A DNA stretch of 64,000 nt. It comes from CAZBGQ01 sp964491515. Its GTDB lineage: Bacteria > Patescibacteriota > Gracilibacteria > UBA1369 > UBA12473. Positions 33,055 through 40,928 of this stretch are shown here, in pieces (position 1 is the stretch's first letter; each line of letters opens with the position of its first letter). The notes beneath the pieces are model-generated. The model saw nothing but the letters and a program-made list of their open reading frames with translations. It ran no database searches and was not told the origin of the DNA. Location of the stretch: contig CAZBGQ010000002.1 in NCBI GenBank assembly GCA_964491515.1, forward strand, positions 77,989 to 141,988. The letters are read 5' to 3'. A program made the position numbers and the translations under genes.

Positions 33055-34242
33055 ATGGCAGATACATTCCAACGAACGAAACCACACGTTAATGTGGGAA
33101 CCATCGGTCACGTTGACCATGGAAAAACTACGCTCACTGCAGCGATTAGTATGGTAGCCGCCGCCAAACTCGGTGGTAATAATAAAGCCGTTTCGTACGA
33201 TCAAATCGACAACGCACCAGAAGAAAGAGAACGCGGAATTACTATCGCAACTTCTCATCAAGAATATGAAACCGAAAAACGTCACTACGCCCACGTGGAT
33301 TGTCCTGGGCATGCTGATTATATTAAAAACATGATTACAGGAGCCGCCCAAATGGACGGAGCTATCCTTGTTGTATCTGCCGCTGATGGACCTATGCCTC
33401 AGACTCGTGAGCACATCTTGCTCGCTCGTCAGGTGATGGTACCTTCTATCGTTGTCTTCTTGAACAAGATGGACATGGCCGATCCAGAAATCGCAGAACT
33501 ATCAGAAATGGAAGTACGCGAACTTCTCACTAAATATGGATATCCTGGAGACGACGTACCAGTCATCAAAGGATCTGCGCTTAAGGCTGTAGAAGATCCA
33601 AACGGAGACGCTGCTGGTCCAATCATCGAACTTCTCGAAGCTCTTGATAACTTCTTCCCAGATCCAGTACGTGACCTCGACAAACCAATGCTTATGCCTG
33701 TCGAAGACGTATTCTCTATTAAGGGACGTGGAACGGTTGCTACCGGTCGTATCGAACAAGGTGTTATCAAAATCAACGAAGAAGTAGAAATCGTTGGAGT
33801 TAAAGAAACTCGAAAAGTAGTTGTAACTGGAGTCGAAATGTTCAAAAAACTACTCGACCGAGGAGAAGCCGGAGACAATGTCGGACTACTTCTACGTGGA
33901 ATCGAACGTGAAGAAATTGAACGTGGACAGGTTATCTGTAAGCCAGGATCCATTACTCCTCACACTAAGTTCGAATCTGAAGTTTACGTACTAGCGAAAG
34001 AAGAAGGTGGACGACACACACCTTTCTTCAAAGGGTACAAACCTCAGTTCTACATCCGAACAACTGACGTTACCGGAACCATCGAACTTCCAGACGGAGT
34101 TGAAATGGTTATGCCTGGAGACAACATCAAAATGAATGTCATCCTTGGGACACCTATCGCTCTCGACGAAGGAACTCGTTTCGCTATCCGCGAAGGAGGA
34201 CGAACCGTTGGAGCTGGAGTTGTAACAAAGATTATAGAGTAA
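33055..34242 (+). CDS. tuf: Elongation factor Tu
   Basis: Delivers aminoacyl-tRNA. 395 residues with G1 GHVDHGKTTLTAA, switch-I RGITIATSHQEYET, G3 DCPGHADYIKNM, G4 NKMD and domain III ending in TVGAGVVTKIIE. The final Glu replaces the frequent IL(E/D) forms but length is normal. It has a strong own promoter and ends in a long structured 3' region. Only one tuf is in the window. Confidence 0.98.
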   Translation: MADTFQRTKPHVNVGTIGHVDHGKTTLTAAISMVAAAKLGGNNKAVSYDQIDNAPEERERGITIATSHQEYETEKRHYAHVDCPGHADYIKNMITGAAQMDGAILVVSAADGPMPQTREHILLARQVMVPSIVVFLNKMDMADPEIAELSEMEVRELLTKYGYPGDDVPVIKGSALKAVEDPNGDAAGPIIELLEALDNFFPDPVRDLDKPMLMPVEDVFSIKGRGTVATGRIEQGVIKINEEVEIVGVKETRKVVVTGVEMFKKLLDRGEAGDNVGLLLRGIEREEIERGQVICKPGSITPHTKFESEVYVLAKEEGGRHTPFFKGYKPQFYIRTTDVTGTIELPDGVEMVMPGDNIKMNVILGTPIALDEGTRFAIREGGRTVGAGVVTKIIE

Positions 34243-34258
34243 AAGTTTCCCAACGAGG

Positions 34259-34346
34259 CCACTTCTCTTCGAGAAACTTGGCCGGATAAATCATAAGAGA
34301 TCATGCATCGCAAATGATTTAATCCGGTTCTCGAGAAGAGAAATGG
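34259..34346 (+). repeat. Long imperfect inverted repeat after tuf with alternative folds
   Basis: Outer arms CCACTTCTCTTCGAGAA (34259-34275) and TTCTCGAGAAGAGAAATGG (34328-34346) are reverse complements apart from one mismatch and a 2-base bulge. Inner arms CCGGATAAATCAT (34282-34294) and ATGATTTAATCCGG (34314-34327) pair with one bulge, loop about 19 bases. The outer arms can instead fold locally (TTCTC TTC GAGAA; TTCTCGAGAA), giving two exclusive structures. No coding potential. Confidence 0.75.
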
Positions 34347-34369
34347 ACGAGTCAATCTCACCCCCTCTG

Positions 34370-34400
34370 AACCCCGGCCTCACGGCCGGGGTTCTTTTTT
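34370..34400 (+). terminator. Strong intrinsic terminator after tuf
   Basis: AACCCCGGCC (34370-34379) pairs with GGCCGGGGTT (34384-34393) around TCAC, followed by CTTTTTT. Confidence 0.95.
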
Positions 34401-34422
34401 AGTATAGAAACCCAAGGCGAAT

Positions 34423-34450
34423 TGACGAAATCGCAATAAAATGTTAAAAT
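34423..34450 (+). promoter_or_regulatory. Promoter of the small gene-prsW pair
   Basis: TTGACG (34423-34428), 16 bp, TAAAAT (34445-34450); ATG 34483 is 32 bp on. Confidence 0.55.
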
Positions 34451-34482
34451 TACAAGAAAGATTTAATATCTAATTCTGACTT

Positions 34483-34635
34483 ATGCCACTCGATAGACCA
34501 ACCGGAGATCCAGCCGAAAACCCCACAGGCCTGGAAAACACACTAAATAAAAGTGTCGTTGGCTGGTTCAAAGAACTAACCCCGGTAATCGAGGCACTAG
34601 CCCGAAAGCATTGCCCACCACCACCAACACCATAA
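34483..34635 (+). CDS. 50-residue small protein upstream of prsW
   Basis: ATG 34483 to TAA 34633-34635, with the next start codon immediately after the stop. The product has a Pro/Asp-rich start (MPLDRPTGDPAENPTG), an amphipathic helix (VGWFKELTPVIEALARKH) and a Cys followed by PPPPTP. No family recognised. The abutting start, good promoter and position make it a plausible real gene whose translation would be coupled to prsW; codon use by itself cannot prove it. Confidence 0.55.
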   Translation: MPLDRPTGDPAENPTGLENTLNKSVVGWFKELTPVIEALARKHCPPPPTP

Positions 34636-36039
34636 ATGGAAATTTCGCCCCCCTCCCTAATCTTCTACTCACTCCTTACCATCCTCCCAATGGGGATATG
34701 GATGAAAGTGGAATTCCTCAAACGATTCAAAAAAAAGAAAACAACAAAAGGAAAAACCCAAGAACTCGCAACTCTTTTTATCATGGGAGCACTTGGCCTT
34801 CTAACCGCCCATCTATTATTAAACCTTGGGAACTTATTCGCCGGCATACAATGGTGGGTCCTCCTAGGAACCAGCCTTGTAGCACTTATACCCGTAATAA
34901 TCTGGACTCAATTCATCTACAAAAAAAGACTGACCCAACTAAAAAAACCCATCGAAAAAAAGCGCGAAAAATGGCATCTTCTGATCATATTTCTACTTGG
35001 AGTACTCACCCTTCCCCTTCTCGATCTATTCTACGACTACATTTCTGCGCACCCCACACTCGACTTCTACACCAATCTATACAACCAAATCGTTGCCCCC
35101 TATGACTTAACTAGCATCGCAGGCGAAAAAGCCCAGAACCTCTACGAGACCATCACCATCATCATTGATGCCCTTCTCGAAGAAATTGTTAAGATTTCTC
35201 TTATGATCTTCTTTGTACGAAGCCTCAAACTCATACGAACCATCGGAGATGCCATCGCCTTCAGTGTGCTGGCTGGACTAGGGTTCGCATTCATTGAAAA
35301 CATCATTTTCTTCATCGACGTATATGGTGACACCACTAAAAACTTTGCCATTTTCATCAATGTCGTTATTTTCCGAACCATTGTATTAAGCATCGGACAC
35401 ATGACCTTCTCAGGAATCTTTGGCTACTTCTACGGACTATCCAAATTTGCACTCCCCGTTTATGAAGAAGAAAAATGGGAAGGTTTAAAATTTCCCCTCC
35501 TTGAACGCATCGGAAAAATATTTCGCACTTCAACCGCCAACATATTTGCATTTGCTCTCGCCTACGAAGGACTAATCCTCGCCATGCTTACCCACGCCGC
35601 CTTCAACACATTTATAGGATTCGAAGCCCGAGACTATGCGATTTATCTAGTAATCGCCACGTCTATCTATGTCTACTACCTCACTCAACGAAAAGCAGGA
35701 CATCTCGTCCTCGCCTCTCTTGGTCGACACCGCATGTCCCTCATGGCTCCTCGAGACGAAGACGTAATACTTGAACTCGCCGGAATGTGGATCAACGAAG
35801 GAAAATACAAAGAAGTAGAAGAAATCTGCCAACGCCTAGAAGAAAAAGATCCCGACAATGCTGTCATCAAACTACTCTACGCAAAAGCACACGACAAACA
35901 CCGCATAAAACGTGCGAAGCTCGCCCTCGAGTCACTATTCTTCCAAGAAGATATTTTTGAAGATGATGTTTCCCTTTTCGAAAAATTCAAACAAATCAAA
36001 AAAGAAAAAGAAGAAAAGAAAGCACATCATCCCAATTAA
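34636..36039 (+). CDS. PrsW-family intramembrane metalloprotease with C-terminal helical repeats
   Basis: 467 residues. About nine membrane segments (around 5-22, 45-65, 72-95, 115-133, 175-195, 203-228, 238-265, 300-318, 335-350). The PrsW metal motifs are present: ALLEEIVK (179-186, Glu182/Glu183), GFAFIENIIFF (216-226), SIGHMTFSG (His255) and LTHAAFN (His320). Residues about 360-440 are cytoplasmic and TPR-like (MWINEGKYKEVEEICQRL). PrsW cleaves membrane anti-sigma factors in Bacillus; the substrate here is unknown. Second gene of an operon with the 50-residue protein. Confidence 0.85.
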   Translation: MEISPPSLIFYSLLTILPMGIWMKVEFLKRFKKKKTTKGKTQELATLFIMGALGLLTAHLLLNLGNLFAGIQWWVLLGTSLVALIPVIIWTQFIYKKRLTQLKKPIEKKREKWHLLIIFLLGVLTLPLLDLFYDYISAHPTLDFYTNLYNQIVAPYDLTSIAGEKAQNLYETITIIIDALLEEIVKISLMIFFVRSLKLIRTIGDAIAFSVLAGLGFAFIENIIFFIDVYGDTTKNFAIFINVVIFRTIVLSIGHMTFSGIFGYFYGLSKFALPVYEEEKWEGLKFPLLERIGKIFRTSTANIFAFALAYEGLILAMLTHAAFNTFIGFEARDYAIYLVIATSIYVYYLTQRKAGHLVLASLGRHRMSLMAPRDEDVILELAGMWINEGKYKEVEEICQRLEEKDPDNAVIKLLYAKAHDKHRIKRAKLALESLFFQEDIFEDDVSLFEKFKQIKKEKEEKKAHHPN

Positions 36040-36051
36040 CAGAGTAGCCAA

Positions 36052-36080
36052 TTGACAGGGGATCGATTTATTGGTATAAT
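36052..36080 (+). promoter_or_regulatory. Consensus promoter of the surface protein gene
   Basis: TTGACA (36052-36057), 17 bp, TATAAT (36075-36080): a perfect consensus, the strongest promoter by match in the window. The ATG is 67 bp downstream. Confidence 0.85.
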
Positions 36081-36147
36081 TAAATGAACGGCAAGAAATT
36101 TGCCCTCATTTCAATTTTTCTATTCATATATTTTAAACCCCAAAAAA

Positions 36148-37689
36148 ATGAAAAGTTCAAACGAAAAGAAAAAGCTCATTGCACTGGCTAGCCTAGTAGT
36201 AATACTTGGTGTCGCTATATTTGCCACATTCTCATCCGACGACCTTCAAGGCGCTCGACGAAATAAACGAAAAGCTAAAACTCGAACACGAGTAACAGCA
36301 CCAGCAGTCACAACCAGTACCCAAGCCCGTACCCCAAGATCAGGAGTAACAGCACCACGCACAACTACTACAACCACTGGCACTCGTAACGTAGCACCTC
36401 CCGCAACACCAACGCCCCCTCCAGCCTCAACCTGCGGAAATGGAACGATAGATTCAGGAGAAGCTTGTGATGATGGAAATACAAATAACGGAGACGGCTG
36501 TAGTGAAACCTGCAGGGAAGAACCAAGTCAAGTCCGATTTAATGGGCTTGGTAGTCCACATACTGCTTATCTCATGACAGACAAAGTCCATATTTCTAGC
36601 ATTTGTACTCCCGACACTAACTGGGAACCCATTTCACAGTGGAGCATGCAAATCAACAAAGACACCATCCTCGAACGAGTAAAAATGCAAACATTTCGTC
36701 AATACACCGGGAACATCCAAGCTGAAAGCCTTGCTGATGATTATCGAGTATTAATAAGTAGTAACAAAACAGACTATATCAACACAGCCATTGGAACCGC
36801 TGAATACAACACAGATAATACCGAATTTATCATTGAGTTCCCAGGCAACGGAGTAAGCTTAATCAATAATTACTCTACTAATTACAATTATCTAACTGCG
36901 AGCGGAACTGAATACTATTTAACCCTTGAAGCTAAAATAAAAGAATCCAATATATTTGGAGCATCTCACCAAATTTGGGCACGACTAATTGACGACGGAA
37001 ACACCTCATGGGGAACCATTGATGAAATGGATTTCACAATTGATTATTCATCTATGACCGCCATCCCTGGTGACACATATGGTCGTTGGATAAATCAAGA
37101 CGATGAAGCTCATCCAGACTCTACATGTATCCCCATTCCTGAAGTATATGCCAGCTTAGACATCAATCGAACATCCAACATCGATAGCGTTCAAATTGAA
37201 GCATGCACAAACGACACAGAATGGCATGCTGTATATCAAGGAACCATTCAAGCCAACGAAGAAAACCTAGATCTTAATATCATCCCCACTCAAGTCAAAA
37301 AAATGGGATCTGGTTCGAGTGGTTACACAGGAGTTGGAGAAATTAAAGCAATCATCAGCACAAGTCCCGACTACGAAAACACCGAGATCTCAAACGGAAC
37401 ATATGCGGACCCCACCTTCGTCTCCCAATTTGGAATGCCAGTAGATGATGTAATACTTACCGCAGGAACAACCTACTATGTCACCTACTTAATTAAACTA
37501 GGCACAAACTATAATGGTGCATCAAATCGCATAATCGTCAAAGCCTTCAGTCTAAATAATACTTATGCCCCATATGGAACATTTCAAGAAAGCAATACCG
37601 AAGCTGACGACAGTAATACCAACCTAAACACCATAGTATCTCCCATGACACCTGGAGGAACGTTCTATTGGACTACTTGCTCTCAATAA
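36148..37689 (+). CDS. Exported surface protein with Myxococcus-type Cys repeat and duplicated beta domain
   Basis: 513 residues. A membrane helix near 10-28 (LIALASLVVILGVAIF) serves as signal or anchor. Residues 35-95 are a Lys/Arg then Thr/Pro/Ala-rich stalk. CGNGTIDSGEACDDGNTNNG with CSETC (Cys96-Cys122) is the Myxococcus cysteine-rich/DUF4215 repeat, usually extracellular. The rest contains two related beta-rich halves (about 145-320 and 345-505), each with a Cys early on, then GTEYYLTLEAKI or GTTYYVTYLIKL, then ASHQIWARL or ASNRIIVKAF. ATG 36148 is chosen over an upstream frame start at 36100. It likely displays on the cell surface; partners unknown. Confidence 0.75.
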   Translation: MKSSNEKKKLIALASLVVILGVAIFATFSSDDLQGARRNKRKAKTRTRVTAPAVTTSTQARTPRSGVTAPRTTTTTTGTRNVAPPATPTPPPASTCGNGTIDSGEACDDGNTNNGDGCSETCREEPSQVRFNGLGSPHTAYLMTDKVHISSICTPDTNWEPISQWSMQINKDTILERVKMQTFRQYTGNIQAESLADDYRVLISSNKTDYINTAIGTAEYNTDNTEFIIEFPGNGVSLINNYSTNYNYLTASGTEYYLTLEAKIKESNIFGASHQIWARLIDDGNTSWGTIDEMDFTIDYSSMTAIPGDTYGRWINQDDEAHPDSTCIPIPEVYASLDINRTSNIDSVQIEACTNDTEWHAVYQGTIQANEENLDLNIIPTQVKKMGSGSSGYTGVGEIKAIISTSPDYENTEISNGTYADPTFVSQFGMPVDDVILTAGTTYYVTYLIKLGTNYNGASNRIIVKAFSLNNTYAPYGTFQESNTEADDSNTNLNTIVSPMTPGGTFYWTTCSQ

Positions 37690-37710
37690 AACCTTCTTAA
37701 GGTAATCTCA

Positions 37711-37740
37711 AAAGAGCGCCGTATAAGCGACGCTCTTTTT
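37711..37740 (+). terminator. Terminator after the surface protein gene
   Basis: AAAGAGCG (37711-37718) pairs with CGCTCTTT (37731-37738), 12-base loop, followed by TT. Confidence 0.8.
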
Positions 37741-37742
37741 GC

Positions 37743-37771
37743 TTGACCTCCTCCGTACATTCCGCTAAAAA
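37743..37771 (+). promoter_or_regulatory. Promoter of the S10 cluster
   Basis: TTGACC (37743-37748), 17 bp, TAAAAA (37766-37771). About 150 bp of leader follow before rpsJ. Confidence 0.55.
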
Positions 37772-37858
37772 TACACACAACAAAACGTCGTGCACCGCTA
37801 TTGGGGCACACCTCGCCTACCCCTTAACAGGATGGCGGGACAGATCGGATCATCAATC

Positions 37859-37874
37859 ATTCCCAGCCGGGAAT
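37859..37874 (+). other. Small hairpin in the S10 leader
   Basis: ATTCCC (37859-37864) pairs with GGGAAT (37869-37874) around AGCC. G- and C-rich blocks upstream (TTGGGG, CCCCTTAA, CTCGCC, GGCGGG) can pair alternately, as in attenuator leaders. Confidence 0.45.
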
Positions 37875-37879
37875 CTATG

Positions 37880-37906
37880 ACCGAGTTGTCCAACTCGGTT
37901 TTTTTA
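37880..37906 (+). terminator. Intrinsic terminator inside the rpsJ leader (attenuator candidate)
   Basis: ACCGAGTT (37880-37887) and AACTCGGT (37892-37899) form a perfect stem with loop GTCC, followed by seven T. It lies after the promoter and 21 bp before the rpsJ ATG, so it must be read through or antiterminated for the S10 cluster to be made. E. coli has an L4-controlled attenuator in the same place, but the sequence is unrelated. Confidence 0.8.
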
Positions 37907-37927
37907 TATCCTTAGCCAGTACACAAC

Positions 37928-38305
37928 ATGCCAGCGCCAAAAAAGAAAGCAGCCAAATCATCAACTAAAGCAGAGAAAGTAGTAAAAGCACCAAAGCAAC
38001 GTCTTCGAATCAAAGTAAAAGCTTTTGACCACAAAGTCATCGACGACACTGCTAAGCTCATCATCGACACCGCAGAACGAACCGGCGCCATGATCAATGG
38101 CCCTATTCCCCTCCCAACTAAGATCGAAAAATTCACAGTCAACAAATCAACCTTTGTACACAAAACTTCTCGAGAACAGTTCGAAATCCGAACCCACAAA
38201 CGATTAATTGATCTAAGTGATAGCAATCCAAAAACCATCGAAGCTTTGTCCAACCTAAGCCTACCAGCTGGAGTAGACATCGAAATCAAGATGATCACGG
38301 ATTAA
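37928..38305 (+). CDS. rpsJ: Ribosomal protein S10
   Basis: 30S head protein (and NusE in antitermination). 125 residues, about 20 longer than usual owing to an Ala/Lys-rich N-terminal tail (PAPKKKAAKSSTKAEK). The core is typical: RLRIKVKAFDHKVID, TGAMINGPIPLPTKIEK and KTSREQFEIRTHKRLIDL. First gene of the S10-spc-alpha cluster, behind a terminator. An internal promoter for rplC follows it. Confidence 0.97.
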   Translation: MPAPKKKAAKSSTKAEKVVKAPKQRLRIKVKAFDHKVIDDTAKLIIDTAERTGAMINGPIPLPTKIEKFTVNKSTFVHKTSREQFEIRTHKRLIDLSDSNPKTIEALSNLSLPAGVDIEIKMITD

Positions 38306-38313
38306 AAATCCCC

Positions 38314-38342
38314 TTGACTCAGCCAGACTTCGCCGCTAATCT
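38314..38342 (+). promoter_or_regulatory. Internal promoter before rplC
   Basis: TTGACT (38314-38319), 17 bp, TAATCT (38337-38342). A CGCC...GGCG hairpin overlaps the -10 box. Confidence 0.5.
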
Positions 38343-38362
38343 AGGCGGGCAAATCTGTTAGA

Positions 38363-38381
38363 TCTCCTTAATTACAGGAGA
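38363..38381 (+). other. Hairpin in the rplC leader
   Basis: TCTCCT (38363-38368) pairs with AGGAGA (38376-38381), loop TAATTAC. This is one of the very few Shine-Dalgarno-like sequences in the window. It precedes an in-frame GTG at 38386, but it is sequestered in the stem, and L3 homology starts only at ATG 38443. Confidence 0.45.
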
Positions 38382-38442
38382 AAGCGTGGAGGTTCAATCG
38401 AATCAAAGCGCTGAGGAAATTCACCTCTATAACCTCTATCCA

Positions 38443-39036
38443 ATGCCAGGAATACTCGGCAAAAAAATAGGTATGACTCGTATCATTCAAGATGACGGTC
38501 GTGTGATCCCCCTTACTGTGGTCCAGTGCACCCCTAACGTGGTGACCCAGGTCAAAACAGCAGAAAAGGACGGATATCCGGCGGTAGTCCTGGGATTTAC
38601 TGCGTTGTCTAAACCTAAGAAAACTAAGGCATTTCACTTCCAACGTGAATTCAAGCTCATTGAAAACGGAGAAGAACCCAAGAAAGGAGAAGAAGTCAAA
38701 GTCGACATCTTCGAAGTCGGGGAGAAAGTAAAAGTCACCGGTATTTCCAAAGGTAAAGGATTCGCTGGTGTGATCAAGCGTCACAATTTCTCGAGAGGAC
38801 CAGAAACTCATGGCTCACATCATCACCGCGAACCAGGTTCGATTGGTATGTGTACTAAGCCTGGGCGAGTCCTTAAGGGGAAGAAGATGCCTGGCCGCAT
38901 GGGTGGAGATCAAGTATCTCTACGCTCAGTTGAAGTAGTCTTTGTAGATTCTGAGAAGAACCTACTTGGAATCAGTGGCCCATTACCGGGAGCCAATGGC
39001 GAACTTATCATTATCCGAAAAACCATTAAAAACTAA
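38443..39036 (+). CDS. rplC: Ribosomal protein L3
   Basis: Early-assembling 23S-binding protein near the peptidyl-transferase centre. 197 residues from PGILGKKIGMTRI, the family start, with GKGFAGVIKRHNFSRGPETHGSHHHREPGSIG-type core (Gln methylation loop region) and GRMGGDQV. A longer GTG start at 38386 would add 19 unrelated residues. Its stop overlaps the rplD start by one base (TAATG). Confidence 0.97.
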   Translation: MPGILGKKIGMTRIIQDDGRVIPLTVVQCTPNVVTQVKTAEKDGYPAVVLGFTALSKPKKTKAFHFQREFKLIENGEEPKKGEEVKVDIFEVGEKVKVTGISKGKGFAGVIKRHNFSRGPETHGSHHHREPGSIGMCTKPGRVLKGKKMPGRMGGDQVSLRSVEVVFVDSEKNLLGISGPLPGANGELIIIRKTIKN

Positions 39037-39707
39037 TGAAAGCACCACTCTACAATCAAAAAGGAGAGCAGAAAGGAGATGTCACTCTTAACAAGGATGT
39101 CTTCGGACATGAAGCTAACGAAGGACTCGTCCATCGAGCATTGATTCTTCAAAACGCTAACGCTAGAAAGCCTATTGCTCACACTAAGACTCGAGGAGAA
39201 ATCCGAGGTGGTGGTCGCAAGCCACACCGACAAAAAGGAACAGGTAATGCTCGTTTCGGTTCCATTCGCACTCCTATACACAGAGGTGGTGGTATCGTAT
39301 TTGGGCCACGAAACACTCGAAGCTTTTCAGTTATGATGCCTAAGAAGCAACGTCGAAAAGCTCTATTCTGTGCACTTTCCGATAAGGCCAACAACAAGCA
39401 AATCATGGTCCTGGAAGAATACAAAGGCGCTATCAAAACCAAAGATTTCGCTCAAATGGTTAGCAAATTACCAGTTAATCGAAACCTACTCGTAGTTGTA
39501 TCTGGTAAAAACGAAGAAATTGAAAAATCCGCCCGTAATATCGATAATGTTAAAACCATTCACGCAAACTATCTAAACGTAAAAGATCTCCTGGGTTACC
39601 GAACCGTTCTATTCCTACAAGATGCCCTAGTAAAACTAGAAAACACTTTCCTCGAAAAACCATCCAAGCCAGCTTCTCCTAAGAAAGAAGCAGTAAAGAA
39701 GGCTTAA
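39036..39707 (+). CDS. rplD: Ribosomal protein L4
   Basis: Exit-tunnel protein; in E. coli L4 also represses the S10 operon. 223 residues with the tunnel loop KTRGEIRGGGRKPHRQKGTG and IRTPIHRGGGIVFGP intact. A Lys/Pro/Ala-rich C-terminal tail (KPSKPASPKKEAVKKA) is added. Directly coupled to rplC. Whether it regulates the leader at 37880 is unknown. Confidence 0.97.
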   Translation: MKAPLYNQKGEQKGDVTLNKDVFGHEANEGLVHRALILQNANARKPIAHTKTRGEIRGGGRKPHRQKGTGNARFGSIRTPIHRGGGIVFGPRNTRSFSVMMPKKQRRKALFCALSDKANNKQIMVLEEYKGAIKTKDFAQMVSKLPVNRNLLVVVSGKNEEIEKSARNIDNVKTIHANYLNVKDLLGYRTVLFLQDALVKLENTFLEKPSKPASPKKEAVKKA

Positions 39708-39722
39708 CCTTAACTCCTACTC

Positions 39723-40031
39723 ATGGATTACACTCAAGTACTAATAAAGCCAGTTGTCACCGAAAAAACCACGATTGAAGAGGGCAATGGTCGCTACACA
39801 TTTGTCATCAACAGCAAAGCTACCAAGATTGATGTGAAAAATGCAATTCTCCACCTCTACGGGGTAAAGGTAAAACAAGTAACCGTACGACCTACTCCGA
39901 AAAAAACACGATTAGTAGGAAGAGGACGAGAAATCGTAAAACGCCAAGCTGTAAAGAAAGCTTCGATTACCCTAGCTAAGGGAGAAAAAATGGATCTATA
40001 TAAATTCAAAAAAGGAACCAAGAAGAACTAA
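39723..40031 (+). CDS. rplW: Ribosomal protein L23
   Basis: Sits at the tunnel exit and docks trigger factor and SRP. 102 residues, normal, with VLIKPVVTEKTTIEEGNGRYTF, the VKNAILHLYGVKVKQV helix, PTPKKTRLVGRGR and a Lys-rich end. The leader TTAACCTTAACTCCTACTC lacks a Shine-Dalgarno. Sixteen bases after rplD. Confidence 0.97.
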   Translation: MDYTQVLIKPVVTEKTTIEEGNGRYTFVINSKATKIDVKNAILHLYGVKVKQVTVRPTPKKTRLVGRGREIVKRQAVKKASITLAKGEKMDLYKFKKGTKKN

Positions 40032-40049
40032 TAACACTACCACCTAAAA

Positions 40050-40898
40050 ATGGCCAAGAAACTCAAAGCAACAACTCCAGGACGACGACAAATGAGCACT
40101 TCTGCATTCGCGGAAGTTACCGCTAAGTCTCCGCTCAAGAAACTCGTCAAATCAAAGAAACGTATGTCTGGTCGTAATAGCACTGGACGCATTACAGTTC
40201 GGCATCGAGGAGGAGGAGCTAAGTCTCATTACCGCCTAGTTGATTTCTCTCGCACAAAGAATCTAGGAGTAGAAGGTCGCGTTGATGAAATCGAATACGA
40301 TCCGAATCGAAACGCCTACATTCTTCTTGTTGTTTACATGAATGGAGACAAGCAATACCATCTAGCTCCCGAAAAAATCAACGTTGGAGACAAAATTGTA
40401 TGTGATGAAAAAACTAAAGTGAAAATCGGGAACAGATTACACATTCAAAACATCCCAGTCGGTTTCACTGTCTATAACATCGAACTTCAAGCCGGAAAAG
40501 GTGGCCAAATGGTTCGAAGTGCAGGTGCATCTGCAAAACTTATTTCCCTGGAAGGAAAAATGGCTCAGGTCCAACTCCCTTCTGGAGAAGTACGTTTTGT
40601 TCCTAAGAATGGCTTCGCCACGGTGGGTGTGGTTAGTAACTCTGATCACAGCAACATCAAATGGGGGAAAGCCGGACGATCAAGGTGGCGTGGTAAGCGT
40701 CCTTCTGTGCGTGGTAAAGCCATGAACCCAGTTGATCATCCACACGGAGGAGGAGAAGGGGGAAGCCCAATTGGTATGAAGCATCCTAAGACACCTTGGG
40801 GACTTCCTGCTCTTGGGGTCAAGACCCGAAAACGTAAGAAGGCTACGGATAAATTCCGTATCCGCGACCGAAAAGGCCGAAATCTCATCAAGTCCTAG
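40050..40898 (+). CDS. rplB: Ribosomal protein L2
   Basis: Large-subunit core protein needed for subunit joining and peptidyl transfer. 282 residues: RGGGAKSHYRLVDF, the SH3-like middle GDKIVCDEKTKVKIGNRL, and the C-terminal GVVSNSDHSNIKWGKAGRSR with PVDHPHGGGEGGSPIG including the critical His. Slightly extended N-terminus (KKLKATTPGRRQMS). Same orientation as its neighbours. Confidence 0.98.
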   Translation: MAKKLKATTPGRRQMSTSAFAEVTAKSPLKKLVKSKKRMSGRNSTGRITVRHRGGGAKSHYRLVDFSRTKNLGVEGRVDEIEYDPNRNAYILLVVYMNGDKQYHLAPEKINVGDKIVCDEKTKVKIGNRLHIQNIPVGFTVYNIELQAGKGGQMVRSAGASAKLISLEGKMAQVQLPSGEVRFVPKNGFATVGVVSNSDHSNIKWGKAGRSRWRGKRPSVRGKAMNPVDHPHGGGEGGSPIGMKHPKTPWGLPALGVKTRKRKKATDKFRIRDRKGRNLIKS

Positions 40899-40910
40899 TT
40901 ACTCATTACC

Positions 40911-40918
40911 TAATTACC
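40911..40918 (+). repeat. TAATTACC leader module (rpsS)
   Basis: TAATTACC, immediately after an ATTACC copy at 40905-40910, 11 bp before the rpsS ATG; the second class of leader string. Confidence 0.5.
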
Positions 40919-40928
40919 TACATTCCCC

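Noticed and set aside
34257..34346. tRNA gene in the cloverleaf-like region after tuf
   Set aside because: No T-loop GGTTCGA..CC, no anticodon stem of correct size, and no acceptor stem pairing at the right distance.
38386..38442. GTG start for L3 with AGGAG upstream
   Set aside because: Would add 19 unrelated residues, and AGGAGA is paired with TCTCCT in a hairpin. L3 homology starts at ATG 38443.
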